DNA of 64,000 bases. Source: JAIQET01 sp035542575. Its GTDB lineage: Bacteria > Acidobacteriota > Terriglobia > Terriglobales > Acidobacteriaceae. Positions 1 through 7,241 of the stretch are shown piece after piece (the first letter of the stretch is position 1; each line of letters opens with the position of its first letter). The translations under genes were made by a program, and so were the position numbers. Below the pieces are notes generated by a model, which saw only the letters and a list, made by a program, of their open reading frames with translations, searched no databases and was not told the DNA's origin. The stretch is taken from the NCBI GenBank assembly GCA_035542575.1, contig DATKLE010000098.1, positions 38,329 through 102,328 on the forward strand. Reading direction: 5' to 3'.

Positions 1-141
1 GCCATAGACCAGGCCCATCACGCTGCCGCCGGTTGCTCCCTGGGGCGAGCTGCGGCTGTAGGGGATGTACACGGCCAGGGCCACCGCCAGCCCGATCAAG
101 CTGCCGATGAACCACTTCCGGTGTGTCTCGTCGATGCGCAC
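1..141 (-). CDS. Membrane protein, partial (N-terminus only)
   Basis: The first 47 codons of a gene that runs off the left edge. It starts with GTG at 141, eight bases after the stop of the Fe-S/cyclic-nucleotide-binding gene, so it is the third gene of that operon. After a short charged start (RIDETHRKW) there is one clear transmembrane helix (FIGSLIGLAVALAVYIPY), followed by a Gly/Ser-rich stretch. From memory, related proteins continue as multi-helix membrane proteins resembling haem-b or ferric-reductase-like subunits, but that part is outside the window, so the identity is inference. It would be the natural membrane anchor or quinone-side partner of the upstream NADH-oxidising subunits. 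Confidence 0.6.
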   Translation of the reverse strand, partial: MRIDETHRKWFIGSLIGLAVALAVYIPYSRSSPQGATGGSVMGLVYG

Positions 142-149
142 TGTGGCTT

Positions 150-2321
150 CTATCCCTTCATTCCGGCGCTGCGTTGTTTGAGCAATCCCGCAAAGAACTC
201 TGGCGGGTTCACCCGGTGCGCCGCATCATGCGGACAGGCGTACACGCAACTTGGCTCCTCGTGATCCAAGCACAAATCGCACGACGTAGCCTTCACCTTG
301 ACACTGGCAATCCTGCGTCCGGGGTAGGTCGGATCGTCCTGCTCCACCGGAAACGGATGCATGTTGATGTTGCCGTATGGGCAATTGTTCGCGCACTGGC
401 CGCAGCCGATGCACCAGTCCTCGATGATGACCTCGAGTGAATTGCGCCGCCGGATGGAACCCACGGGACAGCCCACCATGCACAGCGGGTCGCGGCACTG
501 GCGGCAGGAGGTCGCCACCAGGTACCGGTCGAAGCGCAGGCCTTCGCGGATCAACCGGCTCACTCCGTCGTGCGCGTCGGCACAGGCGCGCACGCACTGA
601 TCGCAGCGCGTGCAACGGTCCAGGTCGAGGATCAGCAGGCTTTGCGCTTCCATCAGACCCTGGGCCAGGAACTGGTCCACCGGCACGTTGGCCACTTGCA
701 TCGCCCGCTGGCGGTTGGCTTCAATGCGCTCTGCCGCTGCCGCTTCCAGCTTCTGCCGGATATCCGGGAAGCGGTCGAGCATGAGCTGGAAATCCTCTCC
801 CGGAATGCGGACCACCTCCACGTGGTCCATGGCGGTGCAGGTCGCCGTGCGGGCAATCCCGCCGAGCAGCGCGATCTCCCCGAAGTAACCGCCTCGCGCC
901 AGATAAGCCAGAACCATCTCGCCGCCGGGACGACTTTCCGAAACTTTGACGAACCCCAGCCGCACCAGGTAGAAGCTGTCGGCCGGTTCGCCCTGACGGC
1001 AGATCACCTGCCCCGGGGCGTAGCGCACCAGTTCCACGTGCTCCCGCAGGTGATCAATGAACTCCGGCGTCAGCGAGGCCAGCACGGGAACGCTGCGCAG
1101 GTGCGAGTCCAGCGCCCGCTTCCTGTATGTCCGGTCCAGTTGCTCGCGGAAGTTCTTGTTGCGCTGCATGATGTCCAGCACGTTGCGCAACATCTCCAGC
1201 ATGGTGCAGTCGGTCTTGGCCCGCACTGTGGCCGAGCGAGGGTAATAACTCATGCAGGTCATTTCCCCGAACAGCTCGCCCGGCCCCAGCTCAGCAATCG
1301 GATTGTCGTAGGGGAGATCGACGGAAGCGTCAATGGGAATGTAGGGACGGTCCACTTCTTCGTTCCGCCGGTCGCGGGCGCGCGGCGCCAGCAGGCTCTT
1401 AAGCTTGCTCAGGAATCCGCGGCCGCTGTCCTGAGTCTTGACGTGGGCGATGGGACTGGAGAGGTAGACGTCCACCTTGCCTTGCACGATGTAAAAAGCG
1501 GTCGCGCCAAAGTCGCCCTCGCGGCAGATGATGTCCCCGGCGCGGAAGCGGCGCTCGACGACGGCATGGGAATTAAGCTCGAGGAATGTTCCTGAGACGT
1601 TCTTGAAAATCGGCAGGCCCAGCAGCGCTTCCGGATCGACCGCCTGGCCGGTCAGCTTGGTCCCCACCACCGCGCGATTGGTGAGCGCGCCGGTAGGACA
1701 AGAAACCATGCACTCGCCGCAGGAGACGCAGCTGGAACTTCCCATGGGCAAATTGTTGTCAAAGGCAATGCCCGCCTGGTATCCCTTGCCGCGCCGCGCC
1801 AGCACCCAGTTGTGGCGGATGTCATCGCAGCCCCGAATGCAGCGCTCGCACAAAATACAAGCTTCATGGTCCACGGCGATGGCAATCGAAGACTCATCTT
1901 TGCCGCGCGGTGTGACTTTGCCCGGGAAACGCGGATGCTTGACTCCCGCTTGCTCCGCCATCCGCTCCAACTCGCAGTCCCCAGAGTGTTGCTGCCGTGC
2001 GCAAGGCGAAGGATGATCGGACATTAGCAACTCGACCAGGGTCTTGCGCACCCCCAGCACCTGGTCGGTGTTGGTCTTCACCACCATGCCGGGTTCCGCC
2101 TGGCGAATGCAGGAGGCGGTGAACTTCTGTCCCACGTCCACCACACAGACGCGGCATACACCGACGGGGTTCTCGTTTTGCTGATGACAGAGGGTGGGGA
2201 CGGGTATGCCGTTGATGCGTGCCGCGTCAAAGATGGTCGTACCCTGGGGGACGGACACCGCCACGCCGTCAATGGTTAGCTGAACCTGGGGCAGCGCCTT
2301 GCCGGCTCCGTCGGGACTCAT
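150..2321 (-). CDS. Multi-cluster Fe-S protein with two cyclic-nucleotide-binding domains
   Basis: A 723-residue electron-transfer fusion. Residues about 10-80 form a NuoG/HoxU-like [2Fe-2S] domain (CHQQ, CRVC, later Cys). Next comes the HPxxC...C region of the His-Cys cluster, where one expected Cys is Gln (CARQQHSGDC). Residues about 150-215 hold two [4Fe-4S] motifs (CILCERC, CVSCGEC). Two CRP-type domains follow at about 240-395 and 410-530, both with the phosphate-binding FGE...R signature (FGEMTCMSYYPRSAT, FGEIALLGGIARTAT). The C-terminus (about 560-715) is a four-cluster DmsB-like ferredoxin (CTRCDQC, CRQC, CIGCGQC, CDLC). It overlaps the NuoEF-like gene by 4 bp. It probably passes electrons from NADH to a membrane partner, with nucleotide or redox control; the substrate is unknown. 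Confidence 0.85.
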   Translation of the reverse strand: MSPDGAGKALPQVQLTIDGVAVSVPQGTTIFDAARINGIPVPTLCHQQNENPVGVCRVCVVDVGQKFTASCIRQAEPGMVVKTNTDQVLGVRKTLVELLMSDHPSPCARQQHSGDCELERMAEQAGVKHPRFPGKVTPRGKDESSIAIAVDHEACILCERCIRGCDDIRHNWVLARRGKGYQAGIAFDNNLPMGSSSCVSCGECMVSCPTGALTNRAVVGTKLTGQAVDPEALLGLPIFKNVSGTFLELNSHAVVERRFRAGDIICREGDFGATAFYIVQGKVDVYLSSPIAHVKTQDSGRGFLSKLKSLLAPRARDRRNEEVDRPYIPIDASVDLPYDNPIAELGPGELFGEMTCMSYYPRSATVRAKTDCTMLEMLRNVLDIMQRNKNFREQLDRTYRKRALDSHLRSVPVLASLTPEFIDHLREHVELVRYAPGQVICRQGEPADSFYLVRLGFVKVSESRPGGEMVLAYLARGGYFGEIALLGGIARTATCTAMDHVEVVRIPGEDFQLMLDRFPDIRQKLEAAAAERIEANRQRAMQVANVPVDQFLAQGLMEAQSLLILDLDRCTRCDQCVRACADAHDGVSRLIREGLRFDRYLVATSCRQCRDPLCMVGCPVGSIRRRNSLEVIIEDWCIGCGQCANNCPYGNINMHPFPVEQDDPTYPGRRIASVKVKATSCDLCLDHEEPSCVYACPHDAAHRVNPPEFFAGLLKQRSAGMKG

Positions 2322-3991
2322 GCTCGCCTCGCTGCGTCAGTGAAGCACACCCCGGCTGGACACCGCCGCCGCAAAACGTGATCGTCCACGACCTCGCGGA
2401 AATGTGTCAGCACGGACACAATGGGCACAGGCACCACCTGCCCCAGCCCGCAAATGGAGCTCAGACGCATGGCCTCGGACAGCTCTTTCAGCAGTTGCAG
2501 GTCGTTCTCCTCGGCCCGGCCCTCGGTCCAGCCTTTGATCATCTCGACCATCTTCTGCGAACCCATGCGGCAGGGTACACACTTGCCGCACGACTCGTTG
2601 CGGAAGAAGCGCACCGAGTTCAGCGCCATGTCGAGCATGCAGCGGCCTTCCGCGCAGACCACGATCGCCCCCGAGCCCACCATCGAGCCCACCTTCGCCA
2701 CCGCATCCCAGTCCAGTGGCAGGTTGGTCATCGAGGCCGGCAGGTAACCCGAAGAAGGGCCGGAGGGGGCAAAGCCGAGGAGTTTCTTGCCGTCCACAAT
2801 GCCGCCGGCATGTTGAAAGATCAGCTCGTGATAGCTGATGCCCATCGGCACTTCGAAGATTCCCGGGCGGTTCACGTCGCCGCTGATGCCCACGAACTTC
2901 GATCCCAGCGACCCACCCTTCCCCTGGGCCTTGTACCAGTCCACGCCCCGGGCCAGAATGACGGTGGCCAGGCAGAATGTTTCCACGTTGTTGATTACCG
3001 TGGGCTGGTTCCACAAGCCGTGGGTGCCGGGAAACGGAGGCTTGTTGCGCGGCTCGGCCCGCTTGCCTTCAATCGCCTCCAGCAGCGCGCTCTCTTCGCC
3101 ACAGATGTAGCCGCCAGGGCTGACGAAAATCTGCAGGTCAAACCCCAGACCGCTCCCCAGAATATTCTTTCCCAGGAGGCAATGCTGGTAGCAGCGGTCA
3201 AGCTCCTGCTGCAGGACTTCCTTGGGATACTCGTACTCGTGGCGGATGTAAAGAATTCCCTGCTGGGCCCCGGTGACCAGCCCCGCCATGATCATGCCCT
3301 CGATTACCAGGTGGGGCACGTTTTCCATGATGAAGCGGTCTTTGATGGTGCCCGGCTCGCTTTCGTCGGCGTTGCAGACGATGTACTTGGCCGTGCCCGG
3401 CGCATTGCGGACAATCTCCCACTTCAAGCCAGTCTTAAAGCCGGCGCCCCCCATGCCCCGCAAGCCGCTCGCTTTCAGGGCGGCGATGATCTCCTGCCAA
3501 TTCCGGGTCTCAAGAAAGCGCTGGACAACCGAGTACTCGCCGCGCCCGTTGTAAGGATCCAGGGCTACTGGCACTCGCGGCTTGTGGTGGACGGCCTGCG
3601 GCAACGGCCTCCCCGCCAGCGCATCCTGCACCATGGAGACGGCTTGCGGGCCGCTCACATGGGAGTAGATAACATCGTTGATCATCACGGCGGGCGCTTC
3701 GTCGCAGCGTCCCAGGCAGGAAACGTCGCGAATGGACAGGTCTTGCCGGTCACCGCGAAAGGCCGCCTCCAGCCCTGACTTGAGCTGGTCTCCGCCTCGT
3801 AAATGGCAGGTCATGTCGGCGCACACGCGGCAGTCCACTTTGGGCGGAGGGGTGAGATGAAAGTGGGGATAAAAACTGGCCACCGCATGGATCTGGCTGA
3901 GGGGGACATTAATCTTCCCCGACAACACCTGGAGCTGCTCGGCGGGCAAGTAGCCGAACTCTCTCTGGATGGCCCTCAGTTCGTCAAACAC
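2318..3991 (-). CDS. NADH dehydrogenase NuoE-NuoF fusion (flavoprotein subunit)
   Basis: A 557-residue fusion of the 24-kDa and 51-kDa subunit families of complex I and NAD-linked hydrogenases. Residues 1-130 are NuoE-like with four [2Fe-2S] cysteines (VCADMTC and CLGRC). Residues about 160-540 are NuoF-like: the FMN/NADH-binding GMGGAGFKTGLKWE, the ESEPGT loop, and the C-terminal [4Fe-4S] motif SCGKCVPCR plus a distal Cys. It oxidises NADH and hands electrons to the overlapping downstream Fe-S protein. The start is GTG at 3991 with GGAG about 11 bp upstream; the N-terminus is shorter than in typical NuoE. No other complex I subunits are nearby, so this is a separate NADH-linked redox complex rather than respiratory complex I. 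Confidence 0.88.
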   Translation of the reverse strand: MFDELRAIQREFGYLPAEQLQVLSGKINVPLSQIHAVASFYPHFHLTPPPKVDCRVCADMTCHLRGGDQLKSGLEAAFRGDRQDLSIRDVSCLGRCDEAPAVMINDVIYSHVSGPQAVSMVQDALAGRPLPQAVHHKPRVPVALDPYNGRGEYSVVQRFLETRNWQEIIAALKASGLRGMGGAGFKTGLKWEIVRNAPGTAKYIVCNADESEPGTIKDRFIMENVPHLVIEGMIMAGLVTGAQQGILYIRHEYEYPKEVLQQELDRCYQHCLLGKNILGSGLGFDLQIFVSPGGYICGEESALLEAIEGKRAEPRNKPPFPGTHGLWNQPTVINNVETFCLATVILARGVDWYKAQGKGGSLGSKFVGISGDVNRPGIFEVPMGISYHELIFQHAGGIVDGKKLLGFAPSGPSSGYLPASMTNLPLDWDAVAKVGSMVGSGAIVVCAEGRCMLDMALNSVRFFRNESCGKCVPCRMGSQKMVEMIKGWTEGRAEENDLQLLKELSEAMRLSSICGLGQVVPVPIVSVLTHFREVVDDHVLRRRCPAGVCFTDAARRA

Positions 3992-4055
3992 GAAGCCAAA
4001 CTCCGTTCAACCAATCCCCGCTCAGGACGGAATACTGGACAGTAAGAGCGCGAAT

Positions 4056-4090
4056 GCTATAGCAAAACATTTCCCTTGTCCAGAGGACAG
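4056..4090 (-). promoter_or_regulatory. Possible promoter of the NuoEF-like redox operon
   Basis: On the minus strand a -10-like TATAGC (4056-4061), inside the palindrome TGCTATAGCA, has a weak -35-like CTGGAC about 16 bp upstream. It would start transcription roughly 60 bp before the GTG at 3991. The -35 match is poor, so this is tentative. Confidence 0.3.
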
Positions 4091-4101
4091 CACGCTCTTG
4101 G

Positions 4102-4130
4102 TTGATTTCTGACGCAATCTGGCGTATAAG
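4102..4130 (+). promoter_or_regulatory. Sigma-70-type promoter of the cytochrome gene
   Basis: TTGATT (4102-4107), a 17-bp spacer, then TATAAG (4125-4130). This is a good match to the housekeeping consensus, about 48 bp ahead of the ATG at 4179. It lies in the divergent region shared with the redox operon. Confidence 0.55.
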
Positions 4131-4178
4131 CTGTCACCCTCGGAAACTTTGGCTGTTGGCACCACGTAGAACGAAGCT

Positions 4179-5513
4179 ATGGCAAAAAAGTGGCGAATAC
4201 CTTTGACCGGAACTTGGGCTTTATTTCTGCTGATCACGCCTGCGCTCGCCGCCGCGCCCCCACAGACTGCCGGCGCGGTAACCGGCAAGTACGTGGGACC
4301 GGGCGGATGCGCCGCCAGCAGTTGTCACGGTAGCGTACAGCCAAAGACAGTGACCCGCATCTTCCAGAACGAATACAGCATCTGGATCGCGCAGGACAAG
4401 CACGCTCGCGCCTTTTCCGTGCTGTCCAATCCGGTGTCGCTTCGGATCGGCAGGATTCTGAATATCGGCCGCCCCGATCAAGCCGCCAAGTGTCTGGTCT
4501 GTCATTCCCTCTACGTTCCCACCGAGCAGCGCGCCCAGATCTTCGAGCTCGACGACGGGGTGAGCTGTGAGTCCTGCCACGGACCCGCATCCGGCTGGCT
4601 CGGCCCACATACCCAGCGGGATTGGCCACACGAAAAGTCGGTCGCGCTGGGCATGTACGACACCCGCAATCTCTCCCGGCGCACGGAAAAGTGCCTGACT
4701 TGCCATCTCGGCACCCCGGAGAAGTTCGTGGATCACGAGATGATCGCCGCCGGCCATCCCGACCTGACCTTCGAACTCGATCTGTTCAGTTCGGTGATGC
4801 CGCGGCACTGGAAGATGCCGGAAAGCTACGAAACCGGGGCCTGGCGGCAGGTGCAGGCCTGGGCGGTAGGGGAGGCCGTGCAACTGCGTGAGTCGCTGAA
4901 TCGCGTCTCCCGCCGCGCCAAGGACGCGTGGCCGGAGTACGCCGAACTCGACTGTTTCGCCTGTCACCACAGCCTGACTATGCCGCTGGATAGCTGGCGG
5001 CAGGAGCGTGGTTATGCTGGACGCCGTCCCGGCAATCCCCCCTGGAACCAGTCCCGCGAAGTCATGTTCCGCGCGTTGGTCGAGGAGATTGCTCCCGGCA
5101 CCGCCAAGCAATTCAACGACGAAATCAACCGCCTGGCGGGCTTGATGAACCAGTTAAACGGCAACCGTGAAGAGATTGGAGCCAGCGCCGACCGCGCGGC
5201 GGCGCTCGCCGATCAGCTGGCAAAGCAAGTCGAAGGCCAGAACTACGACGCGGCCCTCACCCTGCGGTTGCTGCGGCGCGTCGCGGGCGACGGCGCCGCC
5301 ATCACGAACGAGGACGAAAGAGCCGCCGAGCAGGCCGCCATGACTCTGGATTCTCTGTTTACCGTGTACAACCAGAATGTGAAGCCGGCCAACAGCGCCG
5401 AAGTGCGCGCCGCCATCGACGGCCTGTTCCAGCAGCTGCAGAATCCGTCGGCGTACTCGGCGCCGCAGTTTGCGGCCCAGATGCAGCGGGTCAGCGCACT
5501 CCTGGGCCGCTAG
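4179..5513 (+). CDS. Secreted multihaem cytochrome c (c554-like)
   Basis: A 444-residue exported cytochrome. The signal peptide (KWRIPLTGTWALFLLITPALAA) is followed by one atypical CX4CH site (CAASSCH, about residue 45) and four CX2CH sites (CLVCH, CESCH, CLTCH, CFACH), suggesting up to five c-type haems. This pattern fits the cytochrome c554/c-prime family. The C-terminal 150 residues lack haem motifs and look helical. It would act as a periplasmic electron carrier or terminal reductase subunit; the substrate cannot be told. It diverges from the NADH-linked redox operon, which suggests a shared electron pathway. Its stop codon overlaps the stop of the convergent GH13 gene by 4 bp. Confidence 0.85.
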   Translation: MAKKWRIPLTGTWALFLLITPALAAAPPQTAGAVTGKYVGPGGCAASSCHGSVQPKTVTRIFQNEYSIWIAQDKHARAFSVLSNPVSLRIGRILNIGRPDQAAKCLVCHSLYVPTEQRAQIFELDDGVSCESCHGPASGWLGPHTQRDWPHEKSVALGMYDTRNLSRRTEKCLTCHLGTPEKFVDHEMIAAGHPDLTFELDLFSSVMPRHWKMPESYETGAWRQVQAWAVGEAVQLRESLNRVSRRAKDAWPEYAELDCFACHHSLTMPLDSWRQERGYAGRRPGNPPWNQSREVMFRALVEEIAPGTAKQFNDEINRLAGLMNQLNGNREEIGASADRAAALADQLAKQVEGQNYDAALTLRLLRRVAGDGAAITNEDERAAEQAAMTLDSLFTVYNQNVKPANSAEVRAAIDGLFQQLQNPSAYSAPQFAAQMQRVSALLGR

Positions 5514-7039
5514 TCTTTGGCTTCGGTCACGGTGAACGCATGGGCTTGGTAGGGTCGCAGCCGCACGTATAACCCTTCGCCTGCCACCGTTGGCCGGTCC
5601 CACACATAGCCCTGGGCGTCCAGTTCGTCGCGGTAAACACACTTCCGCGATTGGCCTCGCGGTTCCGCCTGCTGCACCCGGCCCTGGGCTGTCCGCCCGC
5701 CGAGGTTGATCACAATGACTCGGTAGTCGTTCCCCAGTTGCCAGCGATAGGCCAACAAATCCTCGAAGCTGTCATCCCCTGCGGACCGCACCTCCAGCAG
5801 CTTCCATTCCCCGGCGTGGAAGGTGTCCGCAGACGCGATGCGGAGCACCTTCTCATAGACCTGGCGCAGGGCCTGGTCGGGGGGCTCCTCCGCCGCGCGC
5901 CCCAGAGGCATGGGCACATGGATCTTTGCGCCTTCAAACTGTCCGTGATGGAAAAAGTGCATCCCGGGCAGGGTCGAAACCAGAAGCGCCAGCGAGGGAA
6001 TGCGTTCCCGGGGAAAAACCGAGGAACACCGGTTCTCGTCATGATTTTCCAGAAAACGCACCAGTTTGTTCTGATAGCCCGATTCGGCGCACAGATGACT
6101 CCGCACTTCTGCCGGAGAGCCTCCGCTGAGCCGGTCATAGAGGCGCTTGTCATAGGTGAACTGAAACCCCAGTTGCTGCATCTTCCACTCCAGGTCCCAG
6201 TACACCTCCGCCATCCAGACCAACCCCGGCACGGCCGCGACTGCATCGGTCCAGAACTCAGTGGGCGGAACGGGCCACTGGCGCAACAGATGTCCCCAGG
6301 TCCGGCCGAACACTTCATTCGTGACCAGCATCGCCATGTCGCAGCGCACGCCGTCACAGTGCTGGGCGATACTTTTCAGCACACCGATCAGCGCCCGGCG
6401 GCATTCCGGGTTGAAGTGGTTGAGCTGGGCCACATCGCTCCAGGGAGCGAAGTACGGGTCCTTGCCACACGTCACAAAATGGACTTCATCACCATGTTCC
6501 ACCAGATGAAAAGCCGTGGGATCGCGGCGGAAGTCGTCCTGACTTCCCTGCATGTAGTAGTCGGGATGCTGTTCCACAAAGATATGATCGAAGCCCGTAT
6601 GGTTGGGGACAAAATCGAGGATCAACCCCATCCCCCTTTCCCGGAGTTTGTGATGAATGGCATCCAGGTCGCCTAGGGTGCCGATGCGGGGATCGGGCCG
6701 GTATTCCTTGATGGAGTACGGGGAGCCCACCACGTCGGCCACTTCCCAGCCCGGCAAGGCCCGGTCAAACTCGCCAAAATTCGCGGAACTGGTGCGAAAG
6801 ATGCGCCTCCCGGTGACGCTGCGCCTCCACACCCCCATCAGGTATACAAAGTCGAAACCTAAGGCCGCCAGACTGTCCCACTCCTCATCGGGGACCTCCG
6901 CCAGCCGCAATCGGCCGCCGTGCCGGGCAGAAAGCTGCTCCAACCATACCCAGGTGTTGATCTCATATAGGTGTGGATGCGCTCGGTATGACAGCTTGGG
7001 CAGAACTGCCGGGCCGCGTGTCTCGCTCGCTGGTGTCAT
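5510..7039 (-). CDS. Alpha-amylase family (GH13) glycosidase
   Basis: A 509-residue GH13 TIM-barrel enzyme. Visible conserved motifs are the region-I-like FVPNH, the nucleophile Asp in GVRCDMAML, the acid/base Glu in VWMAEVYW, and the third acidic residue in FLENHDENR. A short beta domain with the GG..GRV type follows. I chose ATG 7039 because AAAGGAAAAAGCGAGAG lies just upstream; an in-frame GTG at 7063 is the alternative. No signal peptide is seen, so it is cytoplasmic. It diverges from the GH63-like glucosidase, so the two probably act on related alpha-glucosides. The substrate is not deducible from sequence alone. Confidence 0.85.
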   Translation of the reverse strand: MTPASETRGPAVLPKLSYRAHPHLYEINTWVWLEQLSARHGGRLRLAEVPDEEWDSLAALGFDFVYLMGVWRRSVTGRRIFRTSSANFGEFDRALPGWEVADVVGSPYSIKEYRPDPRIGTLGDLDAIHHKLRERGMGLILDFVPNHTGFDHIFVEQHPDYYMQGSQDDFRRDPTAFHLVEHGDEVHFVTCGKDPYFAPWSDVAQLNHFNPECRRALIGVLKSIAQHCDGVRCDMAMLVTNEVFGRTWGHLLRQWPVPPTEFWTDAVAAVPGLVWMAEVYWDLEWKMQQLGFQFTYDKRLYDRLSGGSPAEVRSHLCAESGYQNKLVRFLENHDENRCSSVFPRERIPSLALLVSTLPGMHFFHHGQFEGAKIHVPMPLGRAAEEPPDQALRQVYEKVLRIASADTFHAGEWKLLEVRSAGDDSFEDLLAYRWQLGNDYRVIVINLGGRTAQGRVQQAEPRGQSRKCVYRDELDAQGYVWDRPTVAGEGLYVRLRPYQAHAFTVTEAKD

Positions 7040-7184
7040 GGCGCTCTCGCTTTTTCCTTTCACCGAACCGCCACAGAGTGTACTCGCACCTGGCGTATCC
7101 GATCCTGCTTTTTGGCGACCCAGAGTGATCTAGCCTGCTAACGCCACCGCGAAAACTACCTGACCTGACTTGCGAAACTTCGGA

Positions 7185-7190
7185 TACAAT
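7185..7190 (+). promoter_or_regulatory. Possible -10 element for the glucosidase gene
   Basis: TACAAT at 7185-7190 in the 178-200 bp divergent region between the GH13 and GH63-like genes. No convincing -35 lies 17 bp upstream (GACCTG), so this is weak. Confidence 0.3.
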
Positions 7191-7241
7191 TCCGGCTTTC
7201 ACGGCGCCATTCGGCCGCGCGTTTGACCGGAGGACATTCGA

